DNA of 64,000 nucleotides. Origin: Tanypteryx hageni. Taxonomy: Eukaryota > Arthropoda > Insecta > Odonata > Petaluridae. The DNA is taken from assembly GCA_028673005.1 (NCBI GenBank), contig CM054118.1:60197401-60261400 (forward strand). Direction: 5' to 3'. Under the pieces are notes generated by a model that had not been told where the DNA came from, did not search any database, and worked only from the letters and a program-made list of their open reading frames with translations. Below, one piece after another: positions 11,931-22,562 of the stretch (position 1 is the first letter of the stretch; every line of letters starts with the position of its first letter). Made by a program: the position numbers and the translations under genes.

Positions 11931-12537
11931 GTTGATATAAAATAGGGCTGATTATAAAGTTCAATATATATTGTGTAAATTATTGTTACTCTGGAATTTC
12001 AAGACCTACCACTATATATTTTCACAATATACTTTCAAGGTTGTATAGTGAAATTTTGATGCCTTAGGGTATACATGAGAAAAATATAGGTCTTATTAAT
12101 AGTTTAGGCACGAATCTAAGTTAAGAAAACGTGATTAGAGCAATACAACAGTAATGGAATAAAGGACACGAGAGGTAGGACTAGGCTGTTAAATTTCAAC
12201 TACTCAATTTTGGATATATCTCACGATAGGCGAACGAAATTAGCCTTAGAAGAAACTAGATATTTAAAATATATGAGGATACATCATTATGTCCGAAAAA
12301 TATACGCAAGTTATGGAAATTTGTGGAAATGATTTTTTATACATGTGCGCATAAAGATTTAGCTGAAATTTGACGCGAGAAGGGAAAAAAATCCTTTATT
12401 TGACCGGGAATCGAACCCGGGTCTCTACCGTCAAGTGGGAGACCTAGGTTCGATTAAATATAGGATATTTTCCTTCCCAAATAATGATATTTACTGTAGG
12501 AAAAGAAAAAAGACTACAAAACGAAAACAGATAGTTC
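11931..12537. other. No gene; contains one tRNA-like B box
   Basis: AT-rich. The only signal is the tRNA-like T-arm at 12404-12420, annotated separately. Confidence 0.5.
12404..12420 (-). repeat. tRNA-like T-arm / B box (SINE fragment)
   Basis: On the minus strand a perfect 5-bp T-stem CCGGG/CCCGG encloses TTCGATT, matching both a tRNA T-arm and a pol III B box. The preceding GAGACCCGGGTTCGA also resembles the R1 family (GACCCGGGTTCGA). D- and anticodon arms are not recognisable, so it is a SINE remnant or tRNA-derived fragment, not a working tRNA gene. Confidence 0.6.
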
Positions 12538-13300
12538 GACTGTAGACCTGATATAACGCGGCTTGATTTAACGCGGGATCGCTTATAACGCGGGCAGTGA
12601 TTGGACCCCGCCTTTTTTCTTTTGTAATTACATCGTTTTCACTCAAATTCTCCACAGACATCTTTGGTTATAGACGTAGAGACTATCCTAAATGATTGCG
12701 TATTATCCTCATTTATCGCGTATTAGCGCATTACGGATATAACAGAATAGACAGGTCAAGCGTCGCGTCACATATTTACACCACCTGTCACCCCATTACA
12801 TACATATCCTTCATTTGAAATCGACTGTAGAAATCGCGAAAAAGAAGAAAAAGGAAAGCGTACTGCAGTTGACCCTAGATTCATTCGTTAAAATAACAAT
12901 GTAGTCGGGAGAACGGCAACGGCCGATTGCAAACTTTAGTTGCCATTCCGTTACATGTGCTCTTTATTGACGATAAAAGTGGGTTGGTTTTGAAGTTGTA
13001 ATCATGGATGTTTTTAATCAGTAAATGTTTGTTCTTCAAAGTGTAAGACAATTAAAAATAAAATATTTATTTCAAATTTTTACAACAAAATATTTTTAAC
13101 TGCTGTATTCTTTTCTCTCTCGTTTTCGCCCGTTTGTGCGAGGATAATGGTTACCACATTGTAATTACTGACTGGTAGGTTTATGGTGTCAGCTGTACTG
13201 CATGAAATTATAAACGGGTAAATCGATATAACGCGGATTCACGTATAATGCGGAAAAATATCTTGGAACACAACGTCCGCGTTATATCGGGTCTACAGTG
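12538..13300 (+). mobile_element. Pogo/Tigger-like DNA transposon, internally deleted
   Basis: The ends are inverted repeats. The right end read inward is CACTGTAGACCCGATATAAC and the left is GACTGTAGACCTGATATAAC, both followed by GCGG. The right end is followed by TA, the expected Tc1/mariner-pogo target; the left TA is mutated to TC. The subterminal ATAACGCGG motif recurs several times at both ends. At 763 bp it is far shorter than an autonomous Tigger element (about 2.5 kb), but the transposase C-terminus survives inside. Confidence 0.8.
12827..12904 (+). pseudogene. C-terminal remnant of a Tigger/pogo transposase
   Basis: The frame reads V-E-I-A-K-K-K-K-K-E-S-V-L-Q-L-T-L-D-S-F-V-K-I-T-M-stop. 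A lysine-rich stretch followed by Q-x-TLDSFF-K just before the stop is how many Tigger-family transposases end. Nothing upstream keeps the DDE catalytic core or the CENP-B-like DNA-binding domain. Its strand fixes the element as + oriented. Confidence 0.6.
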
Positions 13301-13559
13301 TATTAGGAACCAGCCAATGAACAAACAAAAGCATTTAGTTTATGTAGAGGCATATGCTAATACTTGCACCGCAGGTTAAAAAAACAGTTTATTGCGTTGC
13401 ATTTATTTTATTTTAGTGAATTTTAGCATACACAAAGATACTGACATTTGTTTGTATTGAAGTGCTTTTAAATAAGTAAAACGAACGAGGGGTGTGTTTA
13501 TATGGATTAACTTCAATCGAAAACCGCACCCGAAAAGGAGAAAGTTTGAGCTGACGTCG
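13301..13559. other. Short AT-rich interval without a gene
   Basis: Nothing recognised between the Tigger-like element and the polypyrimidine tract. Confidence 0.5.
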
Positions 13560-14552
13560 TCCTCTGTCATCTTCATCTGTCTCTCCATCTCCTTTCTCTC
13601 TCTCCTTTATCTCTCCTTTCTCTCTCTCCTTTCTCTCTCTCCATTCTCTCTCCTTCTCTCTCTCCTTCTCTCTCTCCTTCTCTCTCTCCTTTCTCTCTCT
13701 CCTTTCCCTCACTCCTTTCTCTCTCTCGTTTCTCCCTCACCTTTCGCTCTCTCCTTTCTCTCTTTTCTCTCTCTCCTTTCTCTCTCCCCTTTATCTCTCC
13801 TTTCTCTCTCTCCTTTCACTCTCTCCATTCTCTCTCCTTCTCTCTCTCCTTCTCTCTCTCCTTTCTCTCTCTCCTTTCCCTCTCTCCTTTCTCTCTCTCG
13901 TTTCTCCCTCACCTTTCGCTCTCTCCTTTCTCTCTTTTCTCTCTCTCTCTCGACTCCCCTCCCTCCCCTTCCCACTCCCTCTCCCCTTCGCTCTCCCCTC
14001 CCTTTCCTCTCCCCTTCCCCTACCCCTATCTCCCCCACCCTCTTCCCCTCCGTCCCCCCTCCCTGTCCGCATACCCCTCCCCCTACCCCACCCCACCTCT
14101 CCCCCTCCATCACCCCCTCCCCCTCTCTCCCTCCCTCTCCCCATACACCCTTCTCCCCCTTTCCTCTCCCCCTTCCTCCATCTCCTCCTCCACCTCTCTC
14201 CCTCCCTCTCTCTCCCATCCACCCTCCCTCCCACCCTCCCTCTCTCTCTCTCTCTCCCTCCCTCACTCCCTCTATCTCTCCCATCTCTCTCCCCATCCTT
14301 CTCCCCCCTCCCTCTCCCCCTTCCCCCTCCCTATTCCCCCTCTCCCCTCCCTATTCTCCCTCCCTTTTCCCCCTCCCTCTTCCCCCTCCCTCTTCCCCCT
14401 CCCTATCCCTCCATCTCACTCCCTCTCCTCCTCCCTTCCCCTCCCTCTCCTCCTCCCTTCCCCCTCCCTCTCCATCTCCCTCCTTTCTCTCTCTCTCCTT
14501 TCTCTCTCTCTCTCTCTCCTTTCTCTCTCTCTCTCCTTTCTCTCTCTCCCTC
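13560..14552. repeat. ~1-kb polypyrimidine tract
   Basis: Almost pure C/T on the + strand for about 990 bp. It changes along its length: TCTCTCCTTTC units to ~13950, then C-rich CCCTCCCC units to ~14480, then TCTCTC again. A ~240-bp stretch (13620-13720 against 13800-13900) is nearly duplicated, including the CACCTTTCGCTCTC landmark. Both strands show long proline/serine- or arginine/glutamate-rich frames that are compositional artefacts. Confidence 0.96.
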
Positions 14553-15749
14553 GCCATGCACTACGCGTATCATCGGATTGCCTTTCGATAATTCATGGCA
14601 TCGGAGCGGTCGCGTGCATTTCGCAGAGTGAACGACCCCCGATTGATAGAACCCATCGTCGAAAACTGTCATGGTAAGCGAGGCGGATCGCGGAGGGAGG
14701 AATGAAAATTAAGAACTCGATGACGTCACCACTGATGTCATTTAATTAGCGAAATCCGATCGGAGGTGATTTTTGCGACTTTCATCCATAATCCTCGCTC
14801 AGGAGCAAAAAGGTAATTAAAAAGGGTAGTCGGCGAAAAAATAAATATCACGGGATTAAACCGGTGATTAAAAAAACACGCTTGTTGAAATGGGTAGCCT
14901 TTTTATTTTTTATTATTACGGCGTGTAGTTGTTTTTTTAGCGTGACTTCAATTAATATTTTGTAAAATTAAACTTCTGATCCGCGATTTTATTTTTCTTA
15001 ACATGATGCTACATCAAAATCCTCGCCTTCCTAATCTTTTAAAGAAAAAAATGGATACGCCAGTTTTAAGCGGAAATGTGAAACGGGGCAACTGCCAGCG
15101 ATGACGTGGGAAAAAAACGTGGAGAGAATTTTTTTGTGATTCAGATCGGCGAGTTTTTTTCCACGATAGACGTCCAGAAATTGGCCCAAGAGAATCTGGA
15201 ACAGTTCTTGGCACTTTGGCGTGAAGTTATAGTTATCCTTTTCTATGTGTCCTACTCGTAGATCTGTTCTCCTTTCAATTTCAACGTTTCTAGCTTTCTC
15301 TCTTGTATCATAGCTTCTGTCTCTCCTCCTCTCCAAATCTTGCTTCTTATTTTTTGTCTTTTGACTTTTTTAACCCCTTTTTCCTGGACATTTCCTTCTC
15401 TCCACTATATTTTGTTTTTTGTTTCGCTTCTCTTCCTCCATTTTCCTTCCTCCTCTTTCGCTTTCGCAGTCTCTCTCGCGCAATATTCTCTCCTTTCTCT
15501 TCTTCTCTCGTTCACATATACCTACCTGTTCGCCATTGCCCAATAGGTCACATCTTTAAAAGCGAGATTTATTGTGCTTTCGATGTGTCAATGAAAGAGG
15601 CCACCGGGGGAATAAATGCTCGAGTCCACTTCTTGTTTCTTCCTCATTTCACCCCTCCTTCATTACTTTTTCCTTTAGAACAATCGTGCATTGCATATCC
15701 TCCCTATATTGCAATTGTCCGTTTGGTGACTGCATATGGTAAAGTAGCG
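14553..15749. other. No gene; pyrimidine-rich patch at 15300-15520
   Basis: No recognisable protein, TE end or RNA. The 149-residue open frame from 15303 is Ser/Phe/Leu-rich because of the CT-rich patch, with no family resemblance. Confidence 0.45.
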
Positions 15750-17460
15750 TAATTGTCCGGGCTTTGCCCCGGGTTTAGACTTTAGAATTTTTATGCACAT
15801 ATCACTCGGTAATATTTTCATCCCGACTGAAGATACTCTCAAGGTAAGTGACCAATATTCCTCTTTAATTGGTATGAACAAGTTAAATATAGACTCAAAT
15901 TTGATACTCCCACTCACCCAAGAAATCAAAGTTTTGATACCGAAGTGCACATCCTTAACGTCTCTTTAGTATGTATAACATGTTTTAATTTTCATCGTTT
16001 CTTGGTTCAACATTGATATCGGCCACTTGATTACTGAGATATCTTCAAACAGAGTGCTTTTCGCCAAATTCGCCGTAGTATAATCGAATATTAATGTATT
16101 TGGTTTTAAAACAAAATTGTTTCCTTATATTGTGGTAGCTCTGCCTTTTAGATCCGTTCTAAATATGTTTATTTCGTTTTTCCATTCTATACCCGCCATA
16201 ATTTATTTGAAATCTGTTCAGCCAATACCTTTCAAATTCATAGTTACAGAAAAATTCTAACTTTGATATTGTAGTAGCCCTGTTTAGTCGACCTGGTTAT
16301 TTATATGAAGATTATATATACCATAATGTGTTAAAATTCATGCGGAGAACTCTCTAGAAATACGTGTTAATGAAATATTATTTTATCTCTAATTGTGGTA
16401 GCCCTGCTCTTAAGCTCCGCTTTAAAAATCTTGATTTCATTATGGTATTTTGTAAAAATTATATATATAAAATTTAATTGACATACGTTCAGCCAATTCC
16501 TTCCAAATCCATAGTTATTGAAAAAGTCTTATTTCTAATTGTGTCACCTCTGTTCAGTTGATCCGGTCCAAATATGCTATTATGGTTTTATGTGTGTTAA
16601 TAATAAATATTATAATTTGGTTAAAATTGATGAGGACAGTTCAACACAAACACTTGTAAAAGAAATTTTTATTACTTTTATTGTGGCAGCCCTGCTTCCT
16701 ATCCAAAAAATCTCTATTTTGTTTTTTATGTTGCACAACTCCACACACAATTTCGTTAAAGTCGGTTAAGCCAATTCCTTAAATTCACAATTACCGAAAA
16801 GTTTAACTTTGCAATTGTGGCAGCCCTACTTAGTCAATCGGGTCAAAATATATCCTTTGTTCACGAATTTATGTGAAAATTCTATGTACCAAATTTGGTT
16901 GAAATCGGTTTGGCCAATTCCTCCCAAAAGTATAATTGCCGAGAAGTATATTTTGCAGTTGTGTGGCCCCTGCTCATTCGATCCGGTTCAAATATGTCTT
17001 TTTGGAAATGTATTTATGTGAAGATTCTATGTACCTACCAAATTTGGTTGAAATCGGTTCCGCGAGTTCTTCCCTGATATAAGCTTACTGGCGGACGGAC
17101 ATTGCCGAAATTTGGACCGATCGTTCAATGGGGAGACCTCGAAATCGTGAAATTTGGATCGATCCTTACCCCCTTGTCCCCGGAGACCGATTTTAGATTC
17201 AAAAATGTCTCATCAAAACATTGGTATTTGTGGAGAATTCATCAAAATCGGTCAATTTCTTGCTGAGATATCTTAAAAAACCGACATTTGGACCAATAAT
17301 GGGGACCCTCGGGCCCCCGTGGGCTGATTTGAATTATTTTTGTCACTGCAAATTCCAGGATCAACCTAAAGTTGCTGCCAAATTCTGAAGCACCTACTTT
17401 TATTTTGTGAAGAGTTATGACTTCCACAGACACACAGCTTCTTTTATTATTATAGATGCT
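15750..17460 (+). repeat. Complex repeat containing a degenerate ~140-bp tandem array
   Basis: Starts with a GC hairpin CCGGGCTTTGCCCCGG. Between about 16127 and 17070 it holds at least seven units, each opening with ATTGTGG(C/T)AGCCCTG or a variant (near 16130, 16271, 16391, 16540, 16679, 16813, 16960; spacing 120-149 bp). Each unit continues with a GTTGAAATCGGTT(C)AGCCAATTCC block. The right part has GCGGACGGAC and repeated AAATTTGGACCGATC, and ends at CTTCTTTTATTATTATAGAT. Similar hairpin-to-TATTATTATAGAT repeats occur widely in arthropods; I do not know the family. Confidence 0.75.
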
Positions 17461-17696
17461 GCAATCTACCGATGGCCTACGGCTTATACCCTTTACGACC
17501 AAGCTGAAGGTACTTCTCTACCGTTTCAAAATCCTCCCTTTCTCACATTAATTCTCCATTCTCCCTATTCTATAGTATCTTTCGATAGCTTCCATTATTT
17601 AGACATAGGAAATGGGATGAATGAAGTGGTCAAGGCCCGCGGTATCCATTACGTATCTCAGCAATCCACGGAATAGGAATTAAGGTAAGCACTAAG
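17461..17696. other. No recognisable feature
   Basis: Short interval between the complex repeat and the next CT tract. Confidence 0.5.
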
Positions 17697-18090
17697 TGGA
17701 CGTGCTCCCTCTCTCCCCCTTCCACCTCTCTCACCCCCTCCTCCCTCTCCCCACCCCTCTCTCTCCCCTACCTCCCCCTCTCCCTCCCCCCTATCTCCCT
17801 CTCTCTCTCCCCCTCTCTTCTCTTCCTCTCCCTCCCCCTTTTCCCCCTCCCTCTCTCCCCCTCTCTCCTTCCACCCTCTCCCCCTCTCTACTCCTCCCTC
17901 TCACTCCCCCTCTCTCCCGCCCTCTCTTCCCACCACCTTGTCCCTCTCCACTCTATCACCCACCCTCTCTCTCCCACCCTCTCTTTCCCGCCCTCTCTCT
18001 CCCCACCCCCCTCCTCCCTCTTCCCACCCATCTCTCCACCTCTCTCTCCCCCTCCCTCTCCCCTCCCTCCCCCTTCTCCCTCCCCCTTCT
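17697..18090. repeat. Polypyrimidine C-rich repeat
   Basis: About 390 bp of CCCTCTCTCCCC-type DNA with occasional A. The open frame is a Pro/Leu/Ser artefact. Confidence 0.95.
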
Positions 18091-20035
18091 AATAATTTTA
18101 AAATACGGTAGCATAAACTTCAGCAAAAAAGATATTTCAATAGTGTTATCACGCTTAAAGTATGTTTGCGAATAATTTTAATCTTATAATACGAAATATC
18201 ACGATAAATACTCACTGATTGAATAGCTTGTTTTCTCTTCAAGTTGAATTAGGTGAAAGAAGATGTCACTTATCAGTGATTTGCACGAACTCGTAGTAAA
18301 CCTTCCTTTTAAGGGACTGGTATTATAGAAATAAGTTTATCTAAATAATATCAGAATTTATAAAACCAGGAACCTGAAGGAGAATAACGAGCCATACATA
18401 TCCCATTGTTGACGAAACAAACGTAAAATTCTGCTAAATTGTCAAATCAGTAATTAGCTGACATACCGCATTTGATTTTTTTGGATTTATTTAAATAAAT
18501 GTAATCGTCTTAATAAACATTCCATTTCTCTTCAAAGCCGTGACCACATTTTATTACTCCAGGAAAAGAACGGCGATTACAGAAATGGCGCTCGTGATCG
18601 TATCAAGGATCTCTTAGCTTCCTTCCACCAGAGTGAGAATTTAACGCAAAGCGCTAAATAACATCGACTTCCGGGGTCAGAATGAGAAGAGGGTATGAGC
18701 GAGAATTGGGGAGACTAGTGAAAGTGCATGGATTGGCGCGAGGTTCGCAATCCTTCTCCTCTCACCCACCCTTTATCGAAGTTGCCCGTTATCTCCTCCC
18801 TCCTATCCTAGTTACTCCCCCCCCCCACTACCACGTCATTCCCTAATCCCCTCACTCCACCTAATCCTATCCCCTCCTTATGGGATAAGAGGACGAGAAT
18901 GGGTCTCATCAAGTCTCCAAGAAGCCATAAGGTCCCTTCCTCCCTCCAACATCCCTCCTACCTCCCTTCCAGTGCCCTTCAATCGGAACGGCCGAACGTG
19001 ACCTTAGATTGGGTTGACTTCATCCTCACTTCTTCTTCTTCCTGATAAAACCTCCCTTCTGATTTCTCTTTCGCAACCCTTTTCCTGCAACGTCTTCCTC
19101 TTGGGACTAAAGTAAGTTGTTTACCCACAGACCGCGAAGGAAAACCTCAGAGCTCTATATATACGTTCCGTAGAATATCCCTCAGTTACCACACACGTCC
19201 TAACCCTAATCTAACAGACAGGGAAAGCGCCATTCACTATGCTCTACACGCCTAGACCAATTTCCAAGAAGAAGGACATACTAAAACCGCCAAATCTCGC
19301 CAAATCTTTACAAACCCGCACTTTTCTTCCTCTCTCTGTTTTCGCTGTCCTATTCCTATTTTCTGCCGTTTCCCTCAATTCCAACGTTTCTGGGTTAGGC
19401 CTACCTACCTTTGATCGATTTATCCCTCTCTCTCGTTTTGGTGGGGCCTCACCTCGCCCCTAAGGGAATGAGGTTCAGATCCAATTCCACCCTCCATCTC
19501 TCACCATCACTATCCTCCTACGACTCGATATTCCTTAAGGGACTTCTGTATTTCTCCTACCTTTAAGAGACAAGGGAGAGAGAAGATCATGGGAAGATAA
19601 GAGAGGGAAGTCCTTCCAAGGAGGCAAAAAATATGTTCAGTGTAAGTGATTGATTTTGGAATTTCATTTGATGCTTAAGATCTATTGAGCGATGTTGTCC
19701 CATTTGTACTTTCTTTTCGTTTTTAGCGGGGTTTATTTCATGACCGCGCTTATGTTTTTGCTCTGTCTTAGCTGTAAATAAATTTAAAATGACCTGTAAA
19801 TAGTAAGAGATATAAGTCAAAAATTTCCAGTTTCTATGTAATCTATGGAGTCATTTATACGCTGCCAAAGAAACTTTTAAGTTGTAATTTCGACTTCTTT
19901 TGTCTGTAGAAAGATTTAAAAATGGAGTTTGTTTCCATGACGCATTGGGCCTCTTTTGTATGGATATTTAGTCACATTTCACATTGTTTCATTTAAAATT
20001 AATTAATCCATTATAACGGGTTTTTGCTTTTTCCC
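18091..20035. other. No recognisable gene
   Basis: AT-rich to ~18550, then pyrimidine-rich with a poly-C run near 18818-18827. A 74-residue frame at 19239 has an ATG and a hydrophobic middle but no known family and no supporting context, so I do not call it. Confidence 0.4.
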
Positions 20036-20247
20036 TCCAATGATCATCACAGGTAGTCTGTCCGTAGAAAGGTCCGTGATTATTCATGGTTAAACCTGGT
20101 TCTCCATATACTCCTATTTTCCGCCGTCCTCTTCATATCTTGATAACTCTCTTCCCTTTAAAATCGTCTATCAGCGGAAACCTTTTCCTACCACTTTCCT
20201 TTTTTCCATCAATTTAGTTTTCCTTCTAACACGTCTCCAATGATATA
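20036..20247 (-). mobile_element. RTE-like LINE 3' end, copy 1 (5'-truncated)
   Basis: About 210 bp nearly identical to the 3' portion of the LINE copy at 47815-48030: GGTAGTCTGTCCGTAGA, GTGATTATTCATGGTTAAAC and TCTCCATATACTCCTATTTT are shared. On the minus strand this is the end of the reverse-transcriptase ORF plus 3' UTR, ending in a short ATG/ATC-type tail. The 5' end is cut at about 20247, as usual for aborted target-primed reverse transcription. Confidence 0.8.
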
Positions 20248-20808
20248 TTTGTTTAAATGACAGTTGCTCACGATCGCTAGGATTTTTCGCTAGTATTATG
20301 TAAGTTTAGACGCGCATAATTTTTATTCATTTAAAATTGTTTCATAATTTTTATTCCACACTATAGATAACTGTATTTTATTACAAAGCGCTTTACAATT
20401 TCTCTGATCTTATATCTATACCTACATGAATGTCCTATGCTTCCATTTTTAGCTAAGATAACTTAAAACCGTTCTATATTGCGGAGTACTTACCGTTAAT
20501 TACTATTTTTGACGCCTCACATTCTCTAATTTTGCTAGGAGCAAAATAATGAACTTCGGGTCTTTTGTCGGAGGTGGTCATACTCTTCCCGGAAAAGTCG
20601 AAGAGCGATCCATAAAAAATAAGTGGTGCAATTATTATTCCTCATCACTGTCAATTTAAATTTTACGACCCATTCATGAATCTTCCGACATTATCTTTAA
20701 TGAGGAGGAGGTTCATATGCGATAGAGGTTAAGGCCATCCGTCTCACTGGGGCGATGGTCATAGGAAAAAAGAAAGGTCACCAGAGCGGACACTTGAACA
20801 GGGTTCAA
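20248..20808. other. No recognisable feature
   Basis: AT-rich; no TE motif until the inverted repeat beginning at 20809. Confidence 0.5.
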
Positions 20809-20964
20809 GGATTGTAGGAATTCTTCTCGGGTAAACAACTGGGTCAAAGTTTGATCTAAGATCGACGTTTCGACGGCTGACTTCGCCATCTTCTTCGGGA
20901 ACGTCGATCTTAGATCAAACATTGACCCGGTTGTGCACCCGGGAAGAATTCCTATAATCAATCC
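20809..20964. repeat. Large imperfect inverted repeat around a 30-nt centre
   Basis: Arms 20809-20869 and 20900-20964 pair over ~60 bp with a few mismatches. The innermost part, TTTGATCTAAGATCGACGTT against its complement, is a perfect 20 bp. The 30-nt centre plus the inner right-hand arm spell a hammerhead-like RNA on the minus strand (see next entry). Such arms are what paired or inverted terminal repeats of a ribozyme-bearing retroelement would give. Confidence 0.9.
20851..20905 (-). ncRNA. Hammerhead-like ribozyme motif HH1
   Basis: Minus strand, 5' to 3': core box CCGAAGA (20898-20892; canonical CUGANGA with U4 changed to C), one extra A (20891), then stem II of six pairs between GAUGGC (20890-20885) and GCCGUC (20877-20872) with one U-G pair and a 7-nt loop. 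Next come GAA (20871-20869), palindromic ACGU as stem III (20868-20865), and C at the cleavage position (20864). Stem I has GUUC opposite GAUC next to the core and continues into the long inverted-repeat arm after a bulge. The U4C change would be expected to weaken or abolish activity. Confidence 0.6.
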
Positions 20965-21583
20965 ACCGGGAAAGCACCAGATCCTACTTCAGGGTACAAG
21001 CACTTCCTTTCCGAGTCCTGCGGGAATGCCCGTCGAGTGCGGAGGAACTCGCGCATCTTTCGCTAATCCGTCCTATCCAAGAACACAGCTGCGCATTCGA
21101 GGAACTTTTCGAGTACGATTTCGCTATAGTGCTATTCAAATGAGATGACGGGTCAGATTTCGGCAGTACTCGTGACCGCTTGTACGTCTCCGCTGCCTCC
21201 TAGCAGAAAGCTCATGCTAGACGTTGCCAACTCTACACCGGAACGCACGTAACGTTTGGCAGGCATTTAAAGGGAAATCGCGCATGTGGCAACACAGCAC
21301 ACGATGTTACCAGTAGGGAGACTCGATGGAGAATGAATTTTCGAGTGCTCAGCTCCCCCTTCCTTCTTTCCTATTGGTTCGCTCAGTGTCTCGCACCCCG
21401 TCTACTTTCTCTTTTACCTCCCCATCACTCACCATCTCATCTGAAAGGCACTAGAGGGACTTCAAAATGGCCCAGCGTAGAGCGGATCTATTAGTAAAGG
21501 TTGAGTATAGATACGATTAGGATTACCAGTCGTCCGAGAAAAGTCAGGCATGGCCGGCTTTTTTCCCATTATGTTCTCCTTCG
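20965..21583. other. No recognisable feature
   Basis: GC-richer than its surroundings to about 21320, but no family recognised. It may be further sequence of the element carrying HH1. Confidence 0.4.
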
Positions 21584-22562
21584 TCTACATCTACATCTAC
21601 ATTATACCCTGCAAGTCACCTTTTCGGTGGATGGCAGGGGGTGCAGTGCACCAAGGGTCCATAGTTTTCCTACGTTATCTTTTCCTATTATGGTCTCTTA
21701 TCGTCCTAGGGAAAAACGATCCTCTATATCGCTCCGTTCTGCAGTCAATCTCGCGAATCTTATCCTCACTGTCCTGCCTTCCGAAATACGTCGGGCTTCT
21801 GATAAGTCCTACTACCTCATTCGCTAGTCCCTCCGACATAAATTTTTCCAGTAGTTTAATTCTAGACTGCAGCCTACGTTCCTCTAACGATGTCCATTTC
21901 AGATTTTCTATTAATGACGTTACGCTTTGTTTACTATCGTAATTCCTCTTTACAAATCTAGCTGCCCTGCGCTGAACCTTTTCTATCTCGTTAGTGAGTC
22001 CCTTTTTGTAAGGATCCCCCACAGCTGAAGCATATTCGACCTGCGGTCGAACCAAGGATAAATAGCATAATTCTTTCACTTTTTCGGAGCTATTTCGAAC
22101 TATTCTCCCTATAAAGGCCAGCTTTTTGTTAGCGGCACCTATCAATCGGCGAATGTGGGTGTCCCACGAGAGATCACGATGGATCGTGACTCCGAGGTAT
22201 TTAATCGAGTCTGAAACTGGAATCTCTACTCCGTCCAACGAATAATTATTATTCAACGAGATACTCTTGGTTCTCCAGAAGTTGATGACGCAGCTTTTCT
22301 TTTGGTTTATCTCTAACTGCCATTCCTTACACCATGCAGAAATAGCTTCTAGGTCATTTTGGAGATACTGGTGGTCTTCCGGATTGCTTATTTCTCTATA
22401 GATGACGGTGTCGTCCGCGAAAAGCCTAATTTTACTTCTGACTACTGAGCTGATATCGTTTATATAAATTAGAAATAATAACGGACCAATTACACTACCC
22501 TGTGGAACGCCAGAGACAACCTCCTCGTCCCGGTAATTTATAATTACGTTGTTTGTCAGGCC
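21584..22562 (-). mobile_element. CR1/L2-like non-LTR retrotransposon, 5'-truncated
   Basis: Minus-strand LINE fragment of ~980 bp: the last ~295 codons of a reverse-transcriptase ORF, a short 3' UTR and a (TGTAGA)n tail at about 21600-21584. The left boundary in element terms is abrupt at 22560, where the open frame meets a TAA. Tandem hexanucleotide tails are typical of CR1/L2/Jockey-group LINEs. Confidence 0.85.
21675..22560 (-). pseudogene. Reverse transcriptase, C-terminal ~295 residues (CR1-like LINE)
   Basis: The frame is open for 295 codons without an internal stop but has no start, because the 5' part is missing. It enters within the RT palm. Near the beginning is SGVPQGSVIGPLLFLIYIND (RT block 4). 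About 20 residues later comes the catalytic FADD box in KIRLFADDTVIY. Then follow the thumb-side block NQKKSCVINF, KYLGVTIHRDLSWDTHI, and the C-terminal region with VRPQVEYASAVGDPY and VQRRAARFVKRNY that is shared by CR1/L2-group LINEs. It ends at TAA just 5' of the short 3' UTR. The catalytic Asp pair is intact but the fragment cannot be a working enzyme. The open frame indicates a fairly young insertion. Assignment to CR1/Daphne-type rather than Jockey is by motif style only. Confidence 0.88.

Noticed and set aside
12395..12470. Functional tRNA gene
   Set aside because: Only the T-arm pairs; acceptor, D and anticodon stems are not recognisable.
13494..14591. 365-residue Ser/Pro/Leu open frame, with matching Arg/Glu/Gly frames on the other strand
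   Set aside because: Stop codons cannot arise in pure pyrimidine DNA, so length is not evidence. Both strands are open over the same tract.
16127..17070. CRISPR-like array (regular repeats with spacers)
   Set aside because: Units are ~140 bp and diverged along their whole length, with no short exact repeat alternating with unique spacers.
19239..19463. Small secreted or membrane protein starting at 19239
   Set aside because: One hydrophobic stretch in a pyrimidine-rich region, no signal beyond composition, no neighbouring support.
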